64,000 nt of DNA from an uncultured Oscillospiraceae bacterium. GTDB taxonomy: Bacteria; Bacillota; Clostridia; Oscillospirales; Ruminococcaceae. Below, piece after piece: positions 18,101 to 25,302 of the stretch (position 1 is the first letter of the stretch; the number at the start of each line of letters is the position of its first letter). The notes beneath the pieces are model-generated. The model made no database searches and had not been told where the DNA came from. It worked only from the letters and a program-made list of their open reading frames with translations. Both the position numbers and the translations under genes were made by a program. The stretch is from positions 186,001 through 250,000 of the forward strand of contig CAKSEY010000001.1 in NCBI GenBank assembly GCA_934448295.1, given 5' to 3'.

Positions 18101-18245
18101 AAAGGTCAACTGTGGCAATAACTGTTTCTGTTCCATCAGGCGCATTTTCCATTGCCGCCGCACTCGCCGTAACCTGGCAGACCACAGCAGAGCTTACCGC
18201 CATAACAGCCGCCATTGAAGCGGCCATCGCACGCTTGAATCTCAT
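15117..18245 (-). CDS. Large secreted Big2 (Ig-like) repeat protein of the RiPP-type locus
   Basis: 1042 residues: signal peptide 1-32, an N-terminal sugar-binding-like module (about 33-290), five Big_2 Ig-like domains between about 295 and 811, and a C-terminal beta-rich module (815-1042) that resembles a carbohydrate-binding domain. The last two Big_2 domains come from near-identical 249-bp DNA repeats. No LPXTG, SLH or dockerin motif was seen, so the way it attaches to the cell is unknown. The start ATG 18245 is chosen because the upstream in-frame ATG (18260) is part of the ATGGAGG ribosome binding site. It is first in the transcription unit with the precursor peptide and kinase. It might be a partner, receptor or carrier for the peptide, or an accidental neighbour. 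Confidence 0.85.
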   Translation of the reverse strand: MRFKRAMAASMAAVMAVSSAVVCQVTASAAAMENAPDGTETVIATVDLSGTTTTFTTAWQGGSWTQVGVDPEIMKKDNVYVKVTVSNLGKVNEGTENEAKWSDMFSWGFSGYSWAGVVKWYNDKDNTSENFEVMFVPTVGSTAEKAVCYAPISDFALTSWNGIAGNIQAAHTAGFTLESIEIVEVETAKYDIQEITATADKIIPGKFDASKISGDGSGVQVEFTPDPSASGYGIKFYPVVDGAIDWANPVLQKNVSGSPAYIKWSEFSKIPEQMAVGGWGYVAESIMKLTLKNVEGSGNIYTGIVPVSTVTITAPAKTTYNVGDEVTLTASVNDDATVEDKDIVWSSDNTDVATVDEATGKVTFVGAGEAVITAAYKSDDTIKDTVTLTAEKKKVSATIVADAVTDATVSDAQSLAEEAAKATEIAGLTKDTDYTVKVKADGKKYTVTVALTEEGEKKYELIGDTSKEGTISYKVTGVKLSQDTLSILITNTDGVQLTPTIEPADLAEGEIIWEVADPTVASVENGLVKPVSGSAGSKTTITATVKGTEFKATCEVEITEVVNPAVKVVLDKAELSGTVGDKAKLTPTITAEDTTKACTDAVTWKSSNEKVAAVNAGTVTFVGEGTATITVTVGEQTATCTVTVKAKVVAVEKVTLDKTTAALTVGDTTTLKATVTPDNATDKAVTWTSSDETVATVKDGVVTAVKAGTATITAKAGDKTATCTVTVKDKVVAVEKVTLDKTSAELTVGDTTTLKATVTPDNATDKTVTWTSSDETIATVKDGVVTAVKAGTATITAKAGDKTATCAVTVKAKAGDVFSGKADIKPTDLKSWSDNVQIGATKVQEKSVIRIKYSIIDGKQHQIKVQDGAEWKTLTSIKTNEWGVTEVSKDGTLVIELNKADAEAITKGGLAITGEGIRVEDVDFNVVADSKKYGTGTETKTEFVRTTINADGTRNMLAVFSISAEDAKNYEAFLVTIKRGSDDKVFKDVVETFYDTIDYTIDGVMYEGTSENGKHLIVLNLVNADPNWGTITVNIEPTEVKG
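15812..16309 (-). repeat. Two tandem 249-bp repeats within the Big2 gene
   Basis: 15812-16060 and 16061-16309 are nearly identical (offset 249 bases, 83 codons), each encoding one Big_2 domain (VAVEKVTLDKT ... GTATITAKAGDK). A third, more diverged unit starts at 16310. Recent duplication of this kind makes the domain number prone to change. Confidence 0.9.
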
Positions 18246-18310
18246 AAAATAAACCTCCATAAAAAGTAATTTGTTTTTCTCCCGTCAAGGAAAATAAATC
18301 CTCATTTTTG

Positions 18311-18339
18311 ATTATAACTTTATTTTTACGAAAAGTCAA
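18311..18339 (-). promoter_or_regulatory. Promoter of the Big2-peptide-kinase unit
   Basis: On the minus strand TTGACT (18334-18339), a 17-base spacer and TATAAT (18311-18316). The -35 continues as TTGACTTTTC, identical to the divergent promoter at 18437. Confidence 0.9.
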
Positions 18340-18436
18340 GCAATAAAAGTCCCCTGCACGGCAATTTCTCCATTAACTACTAATACGGAATAAATTCTTT
18401 GTGCACTTTTACCCGCCCGCCGTGTAACAGCCGGCA

Positions 18437-18465
18437 TTGACTTTTCACAGATGATATTATATAAT
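18437..18465 (+). promoter_or_regulatory. Promoter of the PqqD-peptidase-ABC-nucleotidyltransferase unit
   Basis: TTGACT (18437-18442), 17 bases, TATAAT (18460-18465). Only 32 bases before the pqqD-like start. Divergent from the promoter at 18311-18339 within a 251-base intergenic region that holds no other gene. Confidence 0.9.
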
Positions 18466-18496
18466 TAAAGCATACTTTACAGAAAGAGGTATACCT

Positions 18497-18760
18497 ATGA
18501 AAATAAAAGACGGTTTCATGCTGAGAAAGGTCGGCGGGCAGTACGTCGTTGTGGCGCTTGGCGAGGCAAGCCGCAGCTTCAACGGAATCATACGGCTGAA
18601 CGAAAGCGGGAAGTTCCTGTGGGAGCAGCTCTCCTGCGACAGAACCACCGAGCAGCTCTGCGCCGCCCTGCTTGACGAATACGACGTGACCCCGGAGCAG
18701 GCGCGGGACGACGTCGCCGAGTTCACCGAAACGCTGAAAAAGGCGGCGCTCCTTGCCTGA
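18497..18760 (+). CDS. PqqD-like RiPP recognition protein
   Basis: 87 residues with the winged-helix PqqD pattern: an N-terminal beta hairpin (GFMLRKVGGQYVVVALG), then FNGIIRLNESGKFLWEQL, and a helical end with LLDEYDV. PqqD-like (RRE) proteins hold the precursor leader for the modifying enzymes; in lasso systems the equivalent B1 protein binds the YxxP motif found in the peptide at 14925-15095. AGAGG lies about 7 bases before the ATG. The 3' end overlaps the next gene by 8 bases. Confidence 0.88.
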   Translation: MKIKDGFMLRKVGGQYVVVALGEASRSFNGIIRLNESGKFLWEQLSCDRTTEQLCAALLDEYDVTPEQARDDVAEFTETLKKAALLA

Positions 18761-19199
18761 GCAGACGTTCCGCCTGTCGGATTACGACGAAACTATCCGC
18801 GCAGTGCTGGAAAGCGGCGGGGAGTTCACGATTTTCCCCCGGGGCACGAGTATGCTCCCGCTGATAGTCCAGGGGCGGGACGGCGCGGCGCTGGAAAAAG
18901 CCCCGGTGAAGCCCGGGGATATCGCGTTCTATCAGCGCGCGGACGGCTCCTACATATTACACCGGGTAATATCGCAGCAGGACGGGAGCTTCACCATGTG
19001 CGGGGACAATCAGCTCTCCCCGGAGCCGGGGATAAAGCCGGAGCAGATAATAGCCCGGGTAAAGTACCTCACCCGGAAAGGGAAGAAGCTCCCGCCGGAA
19101 AAGCTGAGCTACCGGCTGTACGTTTTTCTGTGGAGGAGCTTCTTTATACGCAGGGTATATTTTAAACTTCGGAGGTTGTTGCATGGCGGCGAGGGATAA
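18753..19199 (+). CDS. S24/S26-type peptidase (signal-peptidase-like)
   Basis: 148 residues starting at TTG 18753, overlapping the pqqD-like gene by 8 bases, which implies translational coupling. Ser is present in the family motif PRGTSMLPLI (near 30-39). The second conserved block reads GSYILHRVIS, with His where bacterial signal peptidase I has Lys, as in SipW/ER-type Ser-His enzymes. No clear N-terminal membrane anchor; the C terminus is basic and aromatic (FFIRRVYFKLRRLL) and may lie on the membrane. In this setting it is the only candidate protease for removing a leader. The start is less certain than usual. Confidence 0.8.
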   Translation: MPEQTFRLSDYDETIRAVLESGGEFTIFPRGTSMLPLIVQGRDGAALEKAPVKPGDIAFYQRADGSYILHRVISQQDGSFTMCGDNQLSPEPGIKPEQIIARVKYLTRKGKKLPPEKLSYRLYVFLWRSFFIRRVYFKLRRLLHGGEG

Positions 19200-20835
19200 T
19201 AACGGCGCGGCGCGGCGGTGGCTGTTCCGGCATACCGGGGGTCAGCGCTGGGCTCTCGCCGTGATAATCGCCGGGAACGCCCTGTTCGCCGCCGCCGGAA
19301 CGGCTTTCGCGCTGTTCTGCCGGGGAGTTATCGACAGCGCGGTCTCCGGGGATAAGCCCGGGATTCTGAAATACGCGCTGCTCCTGGCGGGAGTGGTGCT
19401 GCTTCAATTGGTTCTGCGGTTGGTGTGCAACAGCCTTTCCGAGCGCGTGACCGCCCGGTGCGAGATGGATATGCGCGGCGAAATCCTTTCAAAGCTGCTT
19501 TCCGCAGAATCCCGCGCGGCGGGCGGGTATCACAGCGGCGAGCTGCTCAACCGGATGTTCTCTGACGCGGGTATCTGCGCGGCGGCTATCTCAGATTTAG
19601 TGCCCTCGGCGGTGAACCTGGTCACGCAGCTTGTCTGCGCGGCGGCGCTTATGATAGTGCTGGAGCCGTGGTTCGCGCTGCTTTTCACTGCGGCGGGAGC
19701 CATGCTGTTCGCCGTCACCAGGCTCATGCGGGGCAGGCTGAAAGGTCTGCACAAGCAGGTGCAGGCGAAGGAGGGCGCGGTGCGCTCGTTCCTCCAGGAA
19801 GCCCTGGAGAGCCTGCCCGTTATCAAGGTTTTCGGTGCCGGAAGCCGCGTGGAGCGCCGCAATTCCGACAATCAGCAGGCGCACTACGATATCCGCATGA
19901 AGCGCCTCACCTTTGGAATTCTCGCGGGGGCGGGGTTCAGCCTGGTGTTCCAGGCGGGGTACGTCCTGGCGCTGGTGTGGGGCGCTTTCGGGATATTCTC
20001 CGGCTCTATGACCTACGGAACGCTCACGGCGGTTTTGCAGCTCGTGAATCAGATTCAGTCGCCGTTTGCGGGGCTGTCCTCGCTGTTCCCGAGGTATTAC
20101 GCGGCGGCGGCTTCCGCTGAGCGCATTATGGAGCTGGAGGCGCTCCCGCAGGAAAAGCCCGCGGAAAAAGCGCTCAGCTACGCGGATTTTGGGGAGCTTC
20201 GCGTTTCCGGGCTGAGCTTCTCCTACGGCAGGAACGACGTGCTCGCCCGGGCGGACTTCACGCTCAAAAAGGGCAGCGTCGCCGCCCTCACCGGAATTTC
20301 CGGCGGCGGGAAATCCACGCTGTTCATGCTTCTGCTGGGAGTTTACCAGCCCCAGGGCGGGAAAATCGAGTTCATCGGCACGGACGGCGCGTACCCCCCC
20401 GGGCAGTCCGTCAGGAGTATGCTCGCCTACGTCCCGCAGGGCAACTGCCTGTTTTCCGGGACTATCCGCGAGAACATCTCGTTCCTGTCCGAAGCCCCGG
20501 ACGACGAAAGAATAATGCAGGCGGCAAACGCGGCGTGCGCCGGGGAATTCATACGCGATCTCCCGGAGGGGCTTGATACCCGTATCGGCGAGGGCGGAGC
20601 GGGGCTTTCCGAGGGTCAGGCGCAGAGGATAGCCGTGGCGCGGGCTTTGTACAGCGGCGCGGGATTCCTGCTGCTGGACGAGGCTACCTCCGCGCTGGAT
20701 GAACAGACGGAATCCCGGCTGCTGGAAAATATCGCGGCAATGGACGGAAAAACGGTGCTGATAGTCACCCACCGCCCCGCCGCGCTGAAAATATGCGGGC
20801 AGAAGCTCACCCTGAAGGACGGTGTGATAGAATGA
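19183..20835 (+). CDS. ABC transporter, fused permease-ATPase (peptide exporter type)
   Basis: 550 residues: a six-helix exporter membrane domain (about 20-315) and a nucleotide-binding domain (about 335-550) with Walker A GISGGGKST, Q-loop YVPQGN, signature LSEGQAQR, Walker B FLLLDEAT and the switch THRP. There is no N-terminal C39 peptidase, so any leader must be removed by another enzyme, presumably the preceding S24/S26 protein. GGAGG precedes ATG 19183; the gene overlaps the peptidase gene by 17 bases and the next gene by 4. By analogy with lasso clusters (D protein) it would export the mature peptide. Confidence 0.92.
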   Translation: MAARDNNGAARRWLFRHTGGQRWALAVIIAGNALFAAAGTAFALFCRGVIDSAVSGDKPGILKYALLLAGVVLLQLVLRLVCNSLSERVTARCEMDMRGEILSKLLSAESRAAGGYHSGELLNRMFSDAGICAAAISDLVPSAVNLVTQLVCAAALMIVLEPWFALLFTAAGAMLFAVTRLMRGRLKGLHKQVQAKEGAVRSFLQEALESLPVIKVFGAGSRVERRNSDNQQAHYDIRMKRLTFGILAGAGFSLVFQAGYVLALVWGAFGIFSGSMTYGTLTAVLQLVNQIQSPFAGLSSLFPRYYAAAASAERIMELEALPQEKPAEKALSYADFGELRVSGLSFSYGRNDVLARADFTLKKGSVAALTGISGGGKSTLFMLLLGVYQPQGGKIEFIGTDGAYPPGQSVRSMLAYVPQGNCLFSGTIRENISFLSEAPDDERIMQAANAACAGEFIRDLPEGLDTRIGEGGAGLSEGQAQRIAVARALYSGAGFLLLDEATSALDEQTESRLLENIAAMDGKTVLIVTHRPAALKICGQKLTLKDGVIE

Positions 20836-21914
20836 CGAATGCGGAATATCTCCTGGCGCTGCTGAACAGCCAGCTAAGCGGCAGCGCTCCCCCGGAGCCG
20901 CCGGAGGGCTGCGACATGGCTCAGATACAGCAGCTTGCGGAGCAGCACAGCGTTGCGGGCATGGCGTACTACGCGGCGGAGCAGCTCCGGACTCCGCTCG
21001 CGCCGGAGCTTTCGGCAAAATGGTCGCAGATACGCGACAAGGCGCTTGTAAAAGACATAACCCAGCTCACGGAGCTTGAAGCCATAAGCGCGGCTTTCGA
21101 AAAGGCGGGGGTGCGGTTCCTGCCGCTGAAAGGCAGCATAATAAAGGGGCTGTACCCGCAGAGCGATATGCGCACCATGTCCGACATTGACGTGCTGACA
21201 GACGAGGAAAACGCCGCCAAAGCCCGGGACATCATGTCCGGGCTGGGGTACTCCTGCGAGCATTTCGGCTATGACGTTCACGATATCTACCACAAGCCCC
21301 CGGTGATGAACGTTGAGATACACCGGGCGCTTTTCGGCGAGGAGGGTCAGGAATTCCAGGCGGTATTCTCCGACCCTTGGAAGCTCTGCACACACGACGG
21401 CATGAGATACGAATTCACCCCGGACGCGTTCTTTGCGTACGTCCTGGCGCACGCGATAAAGCACCTGGAGGAAGGCGGCACCGGGATACGCACGGTGATG
21501 GATCTGTGGGTCTGCATAGGCTCCGATATGGGCATAGACCCGAAAAACTCGCTGAAGCTGCTGGAACCCTCCGGCAGGGACGGCTATGCGGCTCAGCTTC
21601 TGGAGCTGTCGGAGGTGTGGTTCGGCGGGAAATCCCACACGGAGGAGACCCGCAGGCTGGAGCAGTACATTCTCGGCAGCGGAACCTACGGCACGTTCGA
21701 GAATTTCTCCGCGCTGCGGATAGAGAAGTCCGGCAGGGCGGGCTACGCGCTGGGGCTTCTCTTCCCGACGTTCACCCACATGAAGCAGCATTACCCGGCG
21801 CTGAAAAAAGCGCCGTTCCTGCTGCCGTTCTGCTGGCTGTTCCGGCTGTTCACAAAGCCGTTCATCAACCGCCGCCAGAACGCCGATAAGCTCCGCATGA
21901 TAATGAAAAAGTGA
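20832..21914 (+). CDS. NTP_transf_5-type nucleotidyltransferase of RiPP-type cluster
   Basis: 360 residues. The core FLPLKGSIIKGLYPQSDMRTMSDIDVLT (about 96-124) is the PF14907-like motif, with LKG, YP, R and the DID metal-binding pair of the polymerase-beta superfamily. Homologues in paeninodin-type lasso clusters are called N proteins; their reaction is not established to my knowledge. The start is the ATG at 20832 that shares ATGA with the ABC gene stop, so the two are coupled. The last gene of the plus arm, followed by a terminator. Confidence 0.85.
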   Translation: MTNAEYLLALLNSQLSGSAPPEPPEGCDMAQIQQLAEQHSVAGMAYYAAEQLRTPLAPELSAKWSQIRDKALVKDITQLTELEAISAAFEKAGVRFLPLKGSIIKGLYPQSDMRTMSDIDVLTDEENAAKARDIMSGLGYSCEHFGYDVHDIYHKPPVMNVEIHRALFGEEGQEFQAVFSDPWKLCTHDGMRYEFTPDAFFAYVLAHAIKHLEEGGTGIRTVMDLWVCIGSDMGIDPKNSLKLLEPSGRDGYAAQLLELSEVWFGGKSHTEETRRLEQYILGSGTYGTFENFSALRIEKSGRAGYALGLLFPTFTHMKQHYPALKKAPFLLPFCWLFRLFTKPFINRRQNADKLRMIMKK

Positions 21915-21923
21915 ATAGAATAT

Positions 21924-21958
21924 GAGCCGGATTCAAATGAACGAACCCGGCTCTTTTT
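21924..21958 (+). terminator. Terminator of the pqqD-to-nucleotidyltransferase operon
   Basis: A 7-bp stem GAGCCGG/CCGGCTC followed by TTTTT, 10 bases after the nucleotidyltransferase stop. Confidence 0.85.
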
Positions 21959-22003
21959 AACCGAAATCTGATATACGCTGCAAACTGAGGGCGAAATTAT
22001 TTT

Positions 22004-22264
22004 CTACCACCGCGGATTTTCGTGCGGGCAGGCGGAGTTCCTCCTTACCGCCCGGAGCTCCACATAACAGCCGCATTTACGGCAGGTGCCGCTGAGCAGC
22101 TCGTCGCAGCCCTGGCACAGCCCCAGCCGGCGGGAGTATTCCTCCGGGGGAGCCTTCTGGGCGGCGGGCATGGCGGCTATGCGCTGGTTTATCGCTTCAA
22201 GGAGCTGGCTTTCGTCCACGTCCCGGAGCAGACAGCGGCGGCATGGTTTTCCTGCCTGTTCCAT
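22004..22264 (-). CDS. DUF6171-like cysteine-rich small protein
   Basis: 86 residues with cysteines in a zinc-ribbon-like arrangement: CRRC near the N terminus, then CQGC, CRKCGC and a final CPH. The same pattern (LCxxCDxLxxGxCRxCGCxVELR) occurs in a Firmicutes family of unknown function. The start is taken as ATG 22264, overlapping the arabinofuranosidase stop as TGATG; a GTG one codon earlier is possible. It is coupled to that enzyme gene but nothing in the sequence links it to sugar metabolism. Confidence 0.75.
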   Translation of the reverse strand: MEQAGKPCRRCLLRDVDESQLLEAINQRIAAMPAAQKAPPEEYSRRLGLCQGCDELLSGTCRKCGCYVELRAVRRNSACPHENPRW

Positions 22265-23739
22265 CACAGCTTTATCGCGAGCGCGGCAACGGAGCAGGGC
22301 GGCAGAATGAATTCAGCCTTTCCGTCTGCGGCGGTGACGGTGAGCGGCTTTACAGCGACCCTGTCCGGCTCCTCAAAGGTGTTGAGCGCGTGCGCCTCGT
22401 CGGTCAGGATACGCCCGGAAGCCGACTTTATCCCGGCGAACGCGGCGGCGATATCCAGCTTGTAGCTCTCGGTGAGGGAAGCGTTGGAAACGGTCAGGAA
22501 TATGTCGCCGTCCCTGTTCACGGAAGCCGACTGGCTCAGCGCCGGAACGCCCTTTTCTGCTTCTTCATTCTGGATATGGCTGTAGATCAGGTCGGAATCC
22601 TGGTGCTGCTTGTAGAGGTCGAAAACGTGGTATGTGGGGGTCCTGACGGTCTTTGCGCCCTCGGTGAGCAGGACAGCCTGGAGCACATTCACCGCCTGGG
22701 CTATATTCGCCATGGGAATGCGGTCGGAGTGCTGGTTGAAGATATTCAGGTTGATGGCGGCAACGATGGCGTCACGCATTGTGTTCTGCTGGTAGAGGAA
22801 TCCGGGGTTTGTGCCGGGCTCGACGTCGTACCATGTTCCCCATTCGTCCACGATAAGACCTACTTTGTGCTCCGGGTCGTATCTGTCCATTACTCCGGAG
22901 TGGCGGGTTATCATCTCTTCGATTCCAAGCGTGTTGCGTATAGTCTTGTAGTACTCCTGCTCGTCAAATTCGGTTGCGCTGCCCTTGTGGCTCCAGTCGC
23001 CGGTGGGGACCGTGTAGTAGTGAAAGGACATTCCGTTCATGTTCCACGGTGTGATCTGACGCATGAGCACTTCCGTCCAGTTGTAGTCGTCCGCATTGGA
23101 GCCGCTGGCTATCCTGAACAGGTTGTTTCCGCTGTAATTGCGGCAGAATGTCGAATAGCGGCGGTAGAGGTCGGAGTAATATTCCGCGCGCATATTTCCT
23201 CCGCAGCCCCAGCTTTCGTTGCCTATACCGAGGTACTTCAGCTTCCAGGGCTGCTCCCTGCCGTTTTTTTTGCGCAGCTCCGCCATGGGGGAAACCCCGT
23301 CAAAGGTCATGTACTCTATCCAGCTGGAGAGCTCCTCGACCGTGCCGCTGCCCACGTTTCCGCTGATGTACGGCTCACAGCCCACAAGCTCGCAGAAGCG
23401 CATGAATTCATGCGTGCCAAAGCTGTTGTCCTCGACGACTCCGCCCCAGTTTGTGTTGATCATTTTCTTGCGGGAGGATCTTTCGCCTATGCCGTCCCGC
23501 CAGTGGTATTCATCGGCGAAGCAGCCGCCCGGCCAGCGCAGCACGGGGAGCTTTATCTGCTTGAAAGCCTCGATAACGTCCGTGCGGTAGCCCTCGATAT
23601 TCGGGATGTCGCTGTTTTCTCCGACATAGATCCCGTCGTAGACGCAGCGCCCCAAGTGCTCCGAGAAGTTGCCGTATATCTCGGGGTTGATGTGGGACTT
23701 CTTTTCCAGGGGGTTGAGCGTAAGGTGCATTGTTTTCAT
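22264..23739 (-). CDS. abfA: GH51 alpha-L-arabinofuranosidase
   Basis: 491 residues, no signal peptide, so it acts inside the cell on arabino-oligosaccharides. It has the clan GH-A fold with the acid/base Glu in YLGIGNESWG (about residue 173) and the nucleophile Glu in LIVDEWGTW. LRWPGGCFADEYHWRDGIG is the conserved substrate-pocket segment. AAAGGA precedes ATG 23739. Its promoter overlaps that of the divergent AraC-type regulator, which suggests local control by arabinose-containing sugars. Confidence 0.95.
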   Translation of the reverse strand: MKTMHLTLNPLEKKSHINPEIYGNFSEHLGRCVYDGIYVGENSDIPNIEGYRTDVIEAFKQIKLPVLRWPGGCFADEYHWRDGIGERSSRKKMINTNWGGVVEDNSFGTHEFMRFCELVGCEPYISGNVGSGTVEELSSWIEYMTFDGVSPMAELRKKNGREQPWKLKYLGIGNESWGCGGNMRAEYYSDLYRRYSTFCRNYSGNNLFRIASGSNADDYNWTEVLMRQITPWNMNGMSFHYYTVPTGDWSHKGSATEFDEQEYYKTIRNTLGIEEMITRHSGVMDRYDPEHKVGLIVDEWGTWYDVEPGTNPGFLYQQNTMRDAIVAAINLNIFNQHSDRIPMANIAQAVNVLQAVLLTEGAKTVRTPTYHVFDLYKQHQDSDLIYSHIQNEEAEKGVPALSQSASVNRDGDIFLTVSNASLTESYKLDIAAAFAGIKSASGRILTDEAHALNTFEEPDRVAVKPLTVTAADGKAEFILPPCSVAALAIKL

Positions 23740-23777
23740 GATGTATCGTCCTTTCCGTGGAATTTTATGATACCTCT

Positions 23778-23806
23778 ATTATAAACTGTTGACAGAGAAT
23801 ATTCAA
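23778..23806 (-). promoter_or_regulatory. abfA promoter, overlapping the regulator promoter
   Basis: On the minus strand TTGAAT (23801-23806), 17 bases, TATAAT (23778-23783). It overlaps the divergent promoter at 23789-23817 almost fully. Confidence 0.75.
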
Positions 23807-23817
23807 TGATGTATAAT
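23789..23817 (+). promoter_or_regulatory. Promoter of the AraC-type regulator
   Basis: TTGACA (23789-23794), 17 bases, TATAAT (23812-23817), 41 bases before the start codon. Confidence 0.85.
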
Positions 23818-23858
23818 AACAAATAACTGATATATCATTCGATTTACGGAGGAACGTC

Positions 23859-24629
23859 ATGAAGATACACGCAATGGGCATGGGCTACCGGCATGAAAGC
23901 GGCTTCCACATAGTTAGACCGAACGGCTCCGGGGACAATCTGCTGGTGATATTCAAGACCCCGGCATTCGCCGTGGCTGACGGAAAGCAGGTGAACGTCC
24001 CGCCGGATACCGCGATTTTATACAGCAAAAACGCCCCGCAGGATTACGGGGCGTGCGGGGTCGGATACGTCAACCACTGGATTCATTTTGAGTGCGATGA
24101 AAGTGATATATTCTTTGATTCGATGGGGATAATGTTCAACAGACCCTCGCCTGTGGGCGAGATTTCCGCAGTGGAAAGCCTGCTGGAGCTGCTGCGGATA
24201 GAAAGCCTGTCAGACGCCCCGAAAAGCCGGGAGTGCTGCGCGCTGCTGCTCCGGCTGATACTGGCGCAGTCGCTGGCAGGCAGCGGGAGCCGCCCCGCAA
24301 ATCCGCACAGCGGGGAGCTGAAACGGCTCCGGGCGGAGATATACGGCGCCCCCGGCAGAAAGTACAGCATAAGCGAAATGGCGGCGGAGCTGTCGCTCAG
24401 CCCCGCGTATTTCCAGACGCTGTACCGCAGCGAATTCGGCGTGAGCTGCTACGAGGACGTGCTGCGGGCAAAGACCGGGCTTGCGGAGTACTACCTCTCC
24501 GGCACGTTGATGACCGTCCGGGAGATAGCGGAGCTGTGCGGCTTCGACAACGACGTCCACTTCATGCGGCAGTTCCGGCAGCGCACCGGAAAAACCGCGC
24601 TGGAATACCGCCGGCTCAGGCAAGAATGA
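23859..24629 (+). CDS. AraC-family transcriptional regulator
   Basis: 256 residues. The N-terminal half (to about 150) is a cupin-like AraC_binding sugar-sensing domain; the C-terminal 100 residues hold the two helix-turn-helix motifs (ISEMAAELSLSPAYFQTLYR and VREIAELCGFDNDVHFMRQF). GGAGG lies 6 bases before the ATG. Divergent from abfA with interlocked promoters, so it probably regulates abfA and itself. The inducer is not known. Its 3' end overlaps the next, convergent gene by 14 bases. Confidence 0.92.
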   Translation: MKIHAMGMGYRHESGFHIVRPNGSGDNLLVIFKTPAFAVADGKQVNVPPDTAILYSKNAPQDYGACGVGYVNHWIHFECDESDIFFDSMGIMFNRPSPVGEISAVESLLELLRIESLSDAPKSRECCALLLRLILAQSLAGSGSRPANPHSGELKRLRAEIYGAPGRKYSISEMAAELSLSPAYFQTLYRSEFGVSCYEDVLRAKTGLAEYYLSGTLMTVREIAELCGFDNDVHFMRQFRQRTGKTALEYRRLRQE

Positions 24630-25149
24630 GCTTCGGATCGCTCATCAGCCGCTGGAGCTTGCGGGTCATGTAGACCTTGCGCGAACGGTCGGAGGTATCG
24701 GAATAGTTGTTCAGCCTGTCGCATATCCTGCCTGCGGGCACGTCGATGAAGTCGGTGAGCTGCTTCATGCGGTGCACCAGGCAGCGGTATACCTTTGCAA
24801 GATTGTCGGGGCGCTCAACAAACGCTCCCTCGGCGTTGGTGTAGCCGTTGGCAAGGAAGAGCCTGCCCCGGAAAAGCGTGTGACCGTCGCCGACGGTGTA
24901 GCCCGCCTCGATAACTACATTCGCGTTCGCGTTGTAGCACCCCAGCGGAAGCTCGCTGTTGAACGACCCAGCCGCCGGAAGATAAAAATAGTAGTGCGAG
25001 GAGTGGCTGGTGATGACGTTGGTGGTGCGCGACATGGTTATCTCGTCATTGTCGTTCTTGCGGATTATTATGCAGCCGTGGTCGAGGGCGGTCTGCGCAA
25101 GCTCTGTGAATACCTCGCGCTCCATATAGAAGGTTGCCTGTTTTCCCAT
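24616..25149 (-). CDS. Conserved hypothetical protein
   Basis: 177 residues, no signal peptide or membrane segment, and I do not recognise a domain. It starts MGKQATFYMEREVF and has a well-ordered alpha/beta composition, with an aromatic stretch SSHYYFYLP in the middle and a basic C-terminal third. AAAGGA lies before ATG 25149. Convergent with the AraC regulator (14-base overlap) and divergent from queT. No function is proposed. Confidence 0.7.
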   Translation of the reverse strand: MGKQATFYMEREVFTELAQTALDHGCIIIRKNDNDEITMSRTTNVITSHSSHYYFYLPAAGSFNSELPLGCYNANANVVIEAGYTVGDGHTLFRGRLFLANGYTNAEGAFVERPDNLAKVYRCLVHRMKQLTDFIDVPAGRICDRLNNYSDTSDRSRKVYMTRKLQRLMSDPKLILA

Positions 25150-25271
25150 TGTGTTCTTTTCCTTTCAGGTAAATTGCGGCACTGCGTCAGTGCGGCGCAT
25201 ATATCTGTCGGTATGCCATTTCAGCCAATAAAGCCGCCTGGCTCCCGCAGCTTTTTTGTACAAAAAGGGTA

Positions 25272-25300
25272 TTGCATTTTGCCGTGGAATGTGCTATCAT
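25272..25300 (+). promoter_or_regulatory. queT promoter
   Basis: TTGCAT (25272-25277), 17 bases, TATCAT (25295-25300), starting a roughly 74-base leader. Confidence 0.7.
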
Positions 25301-25302
25301 AT

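Noticed and set aside
14152..21914. Complete lasso peptide cluster
   Set aside because: No asparagine-synthetase-like cyclase and no transglutaminase-like B2 protease are present in or near the locus, so a true lasso product cannot be claimed.
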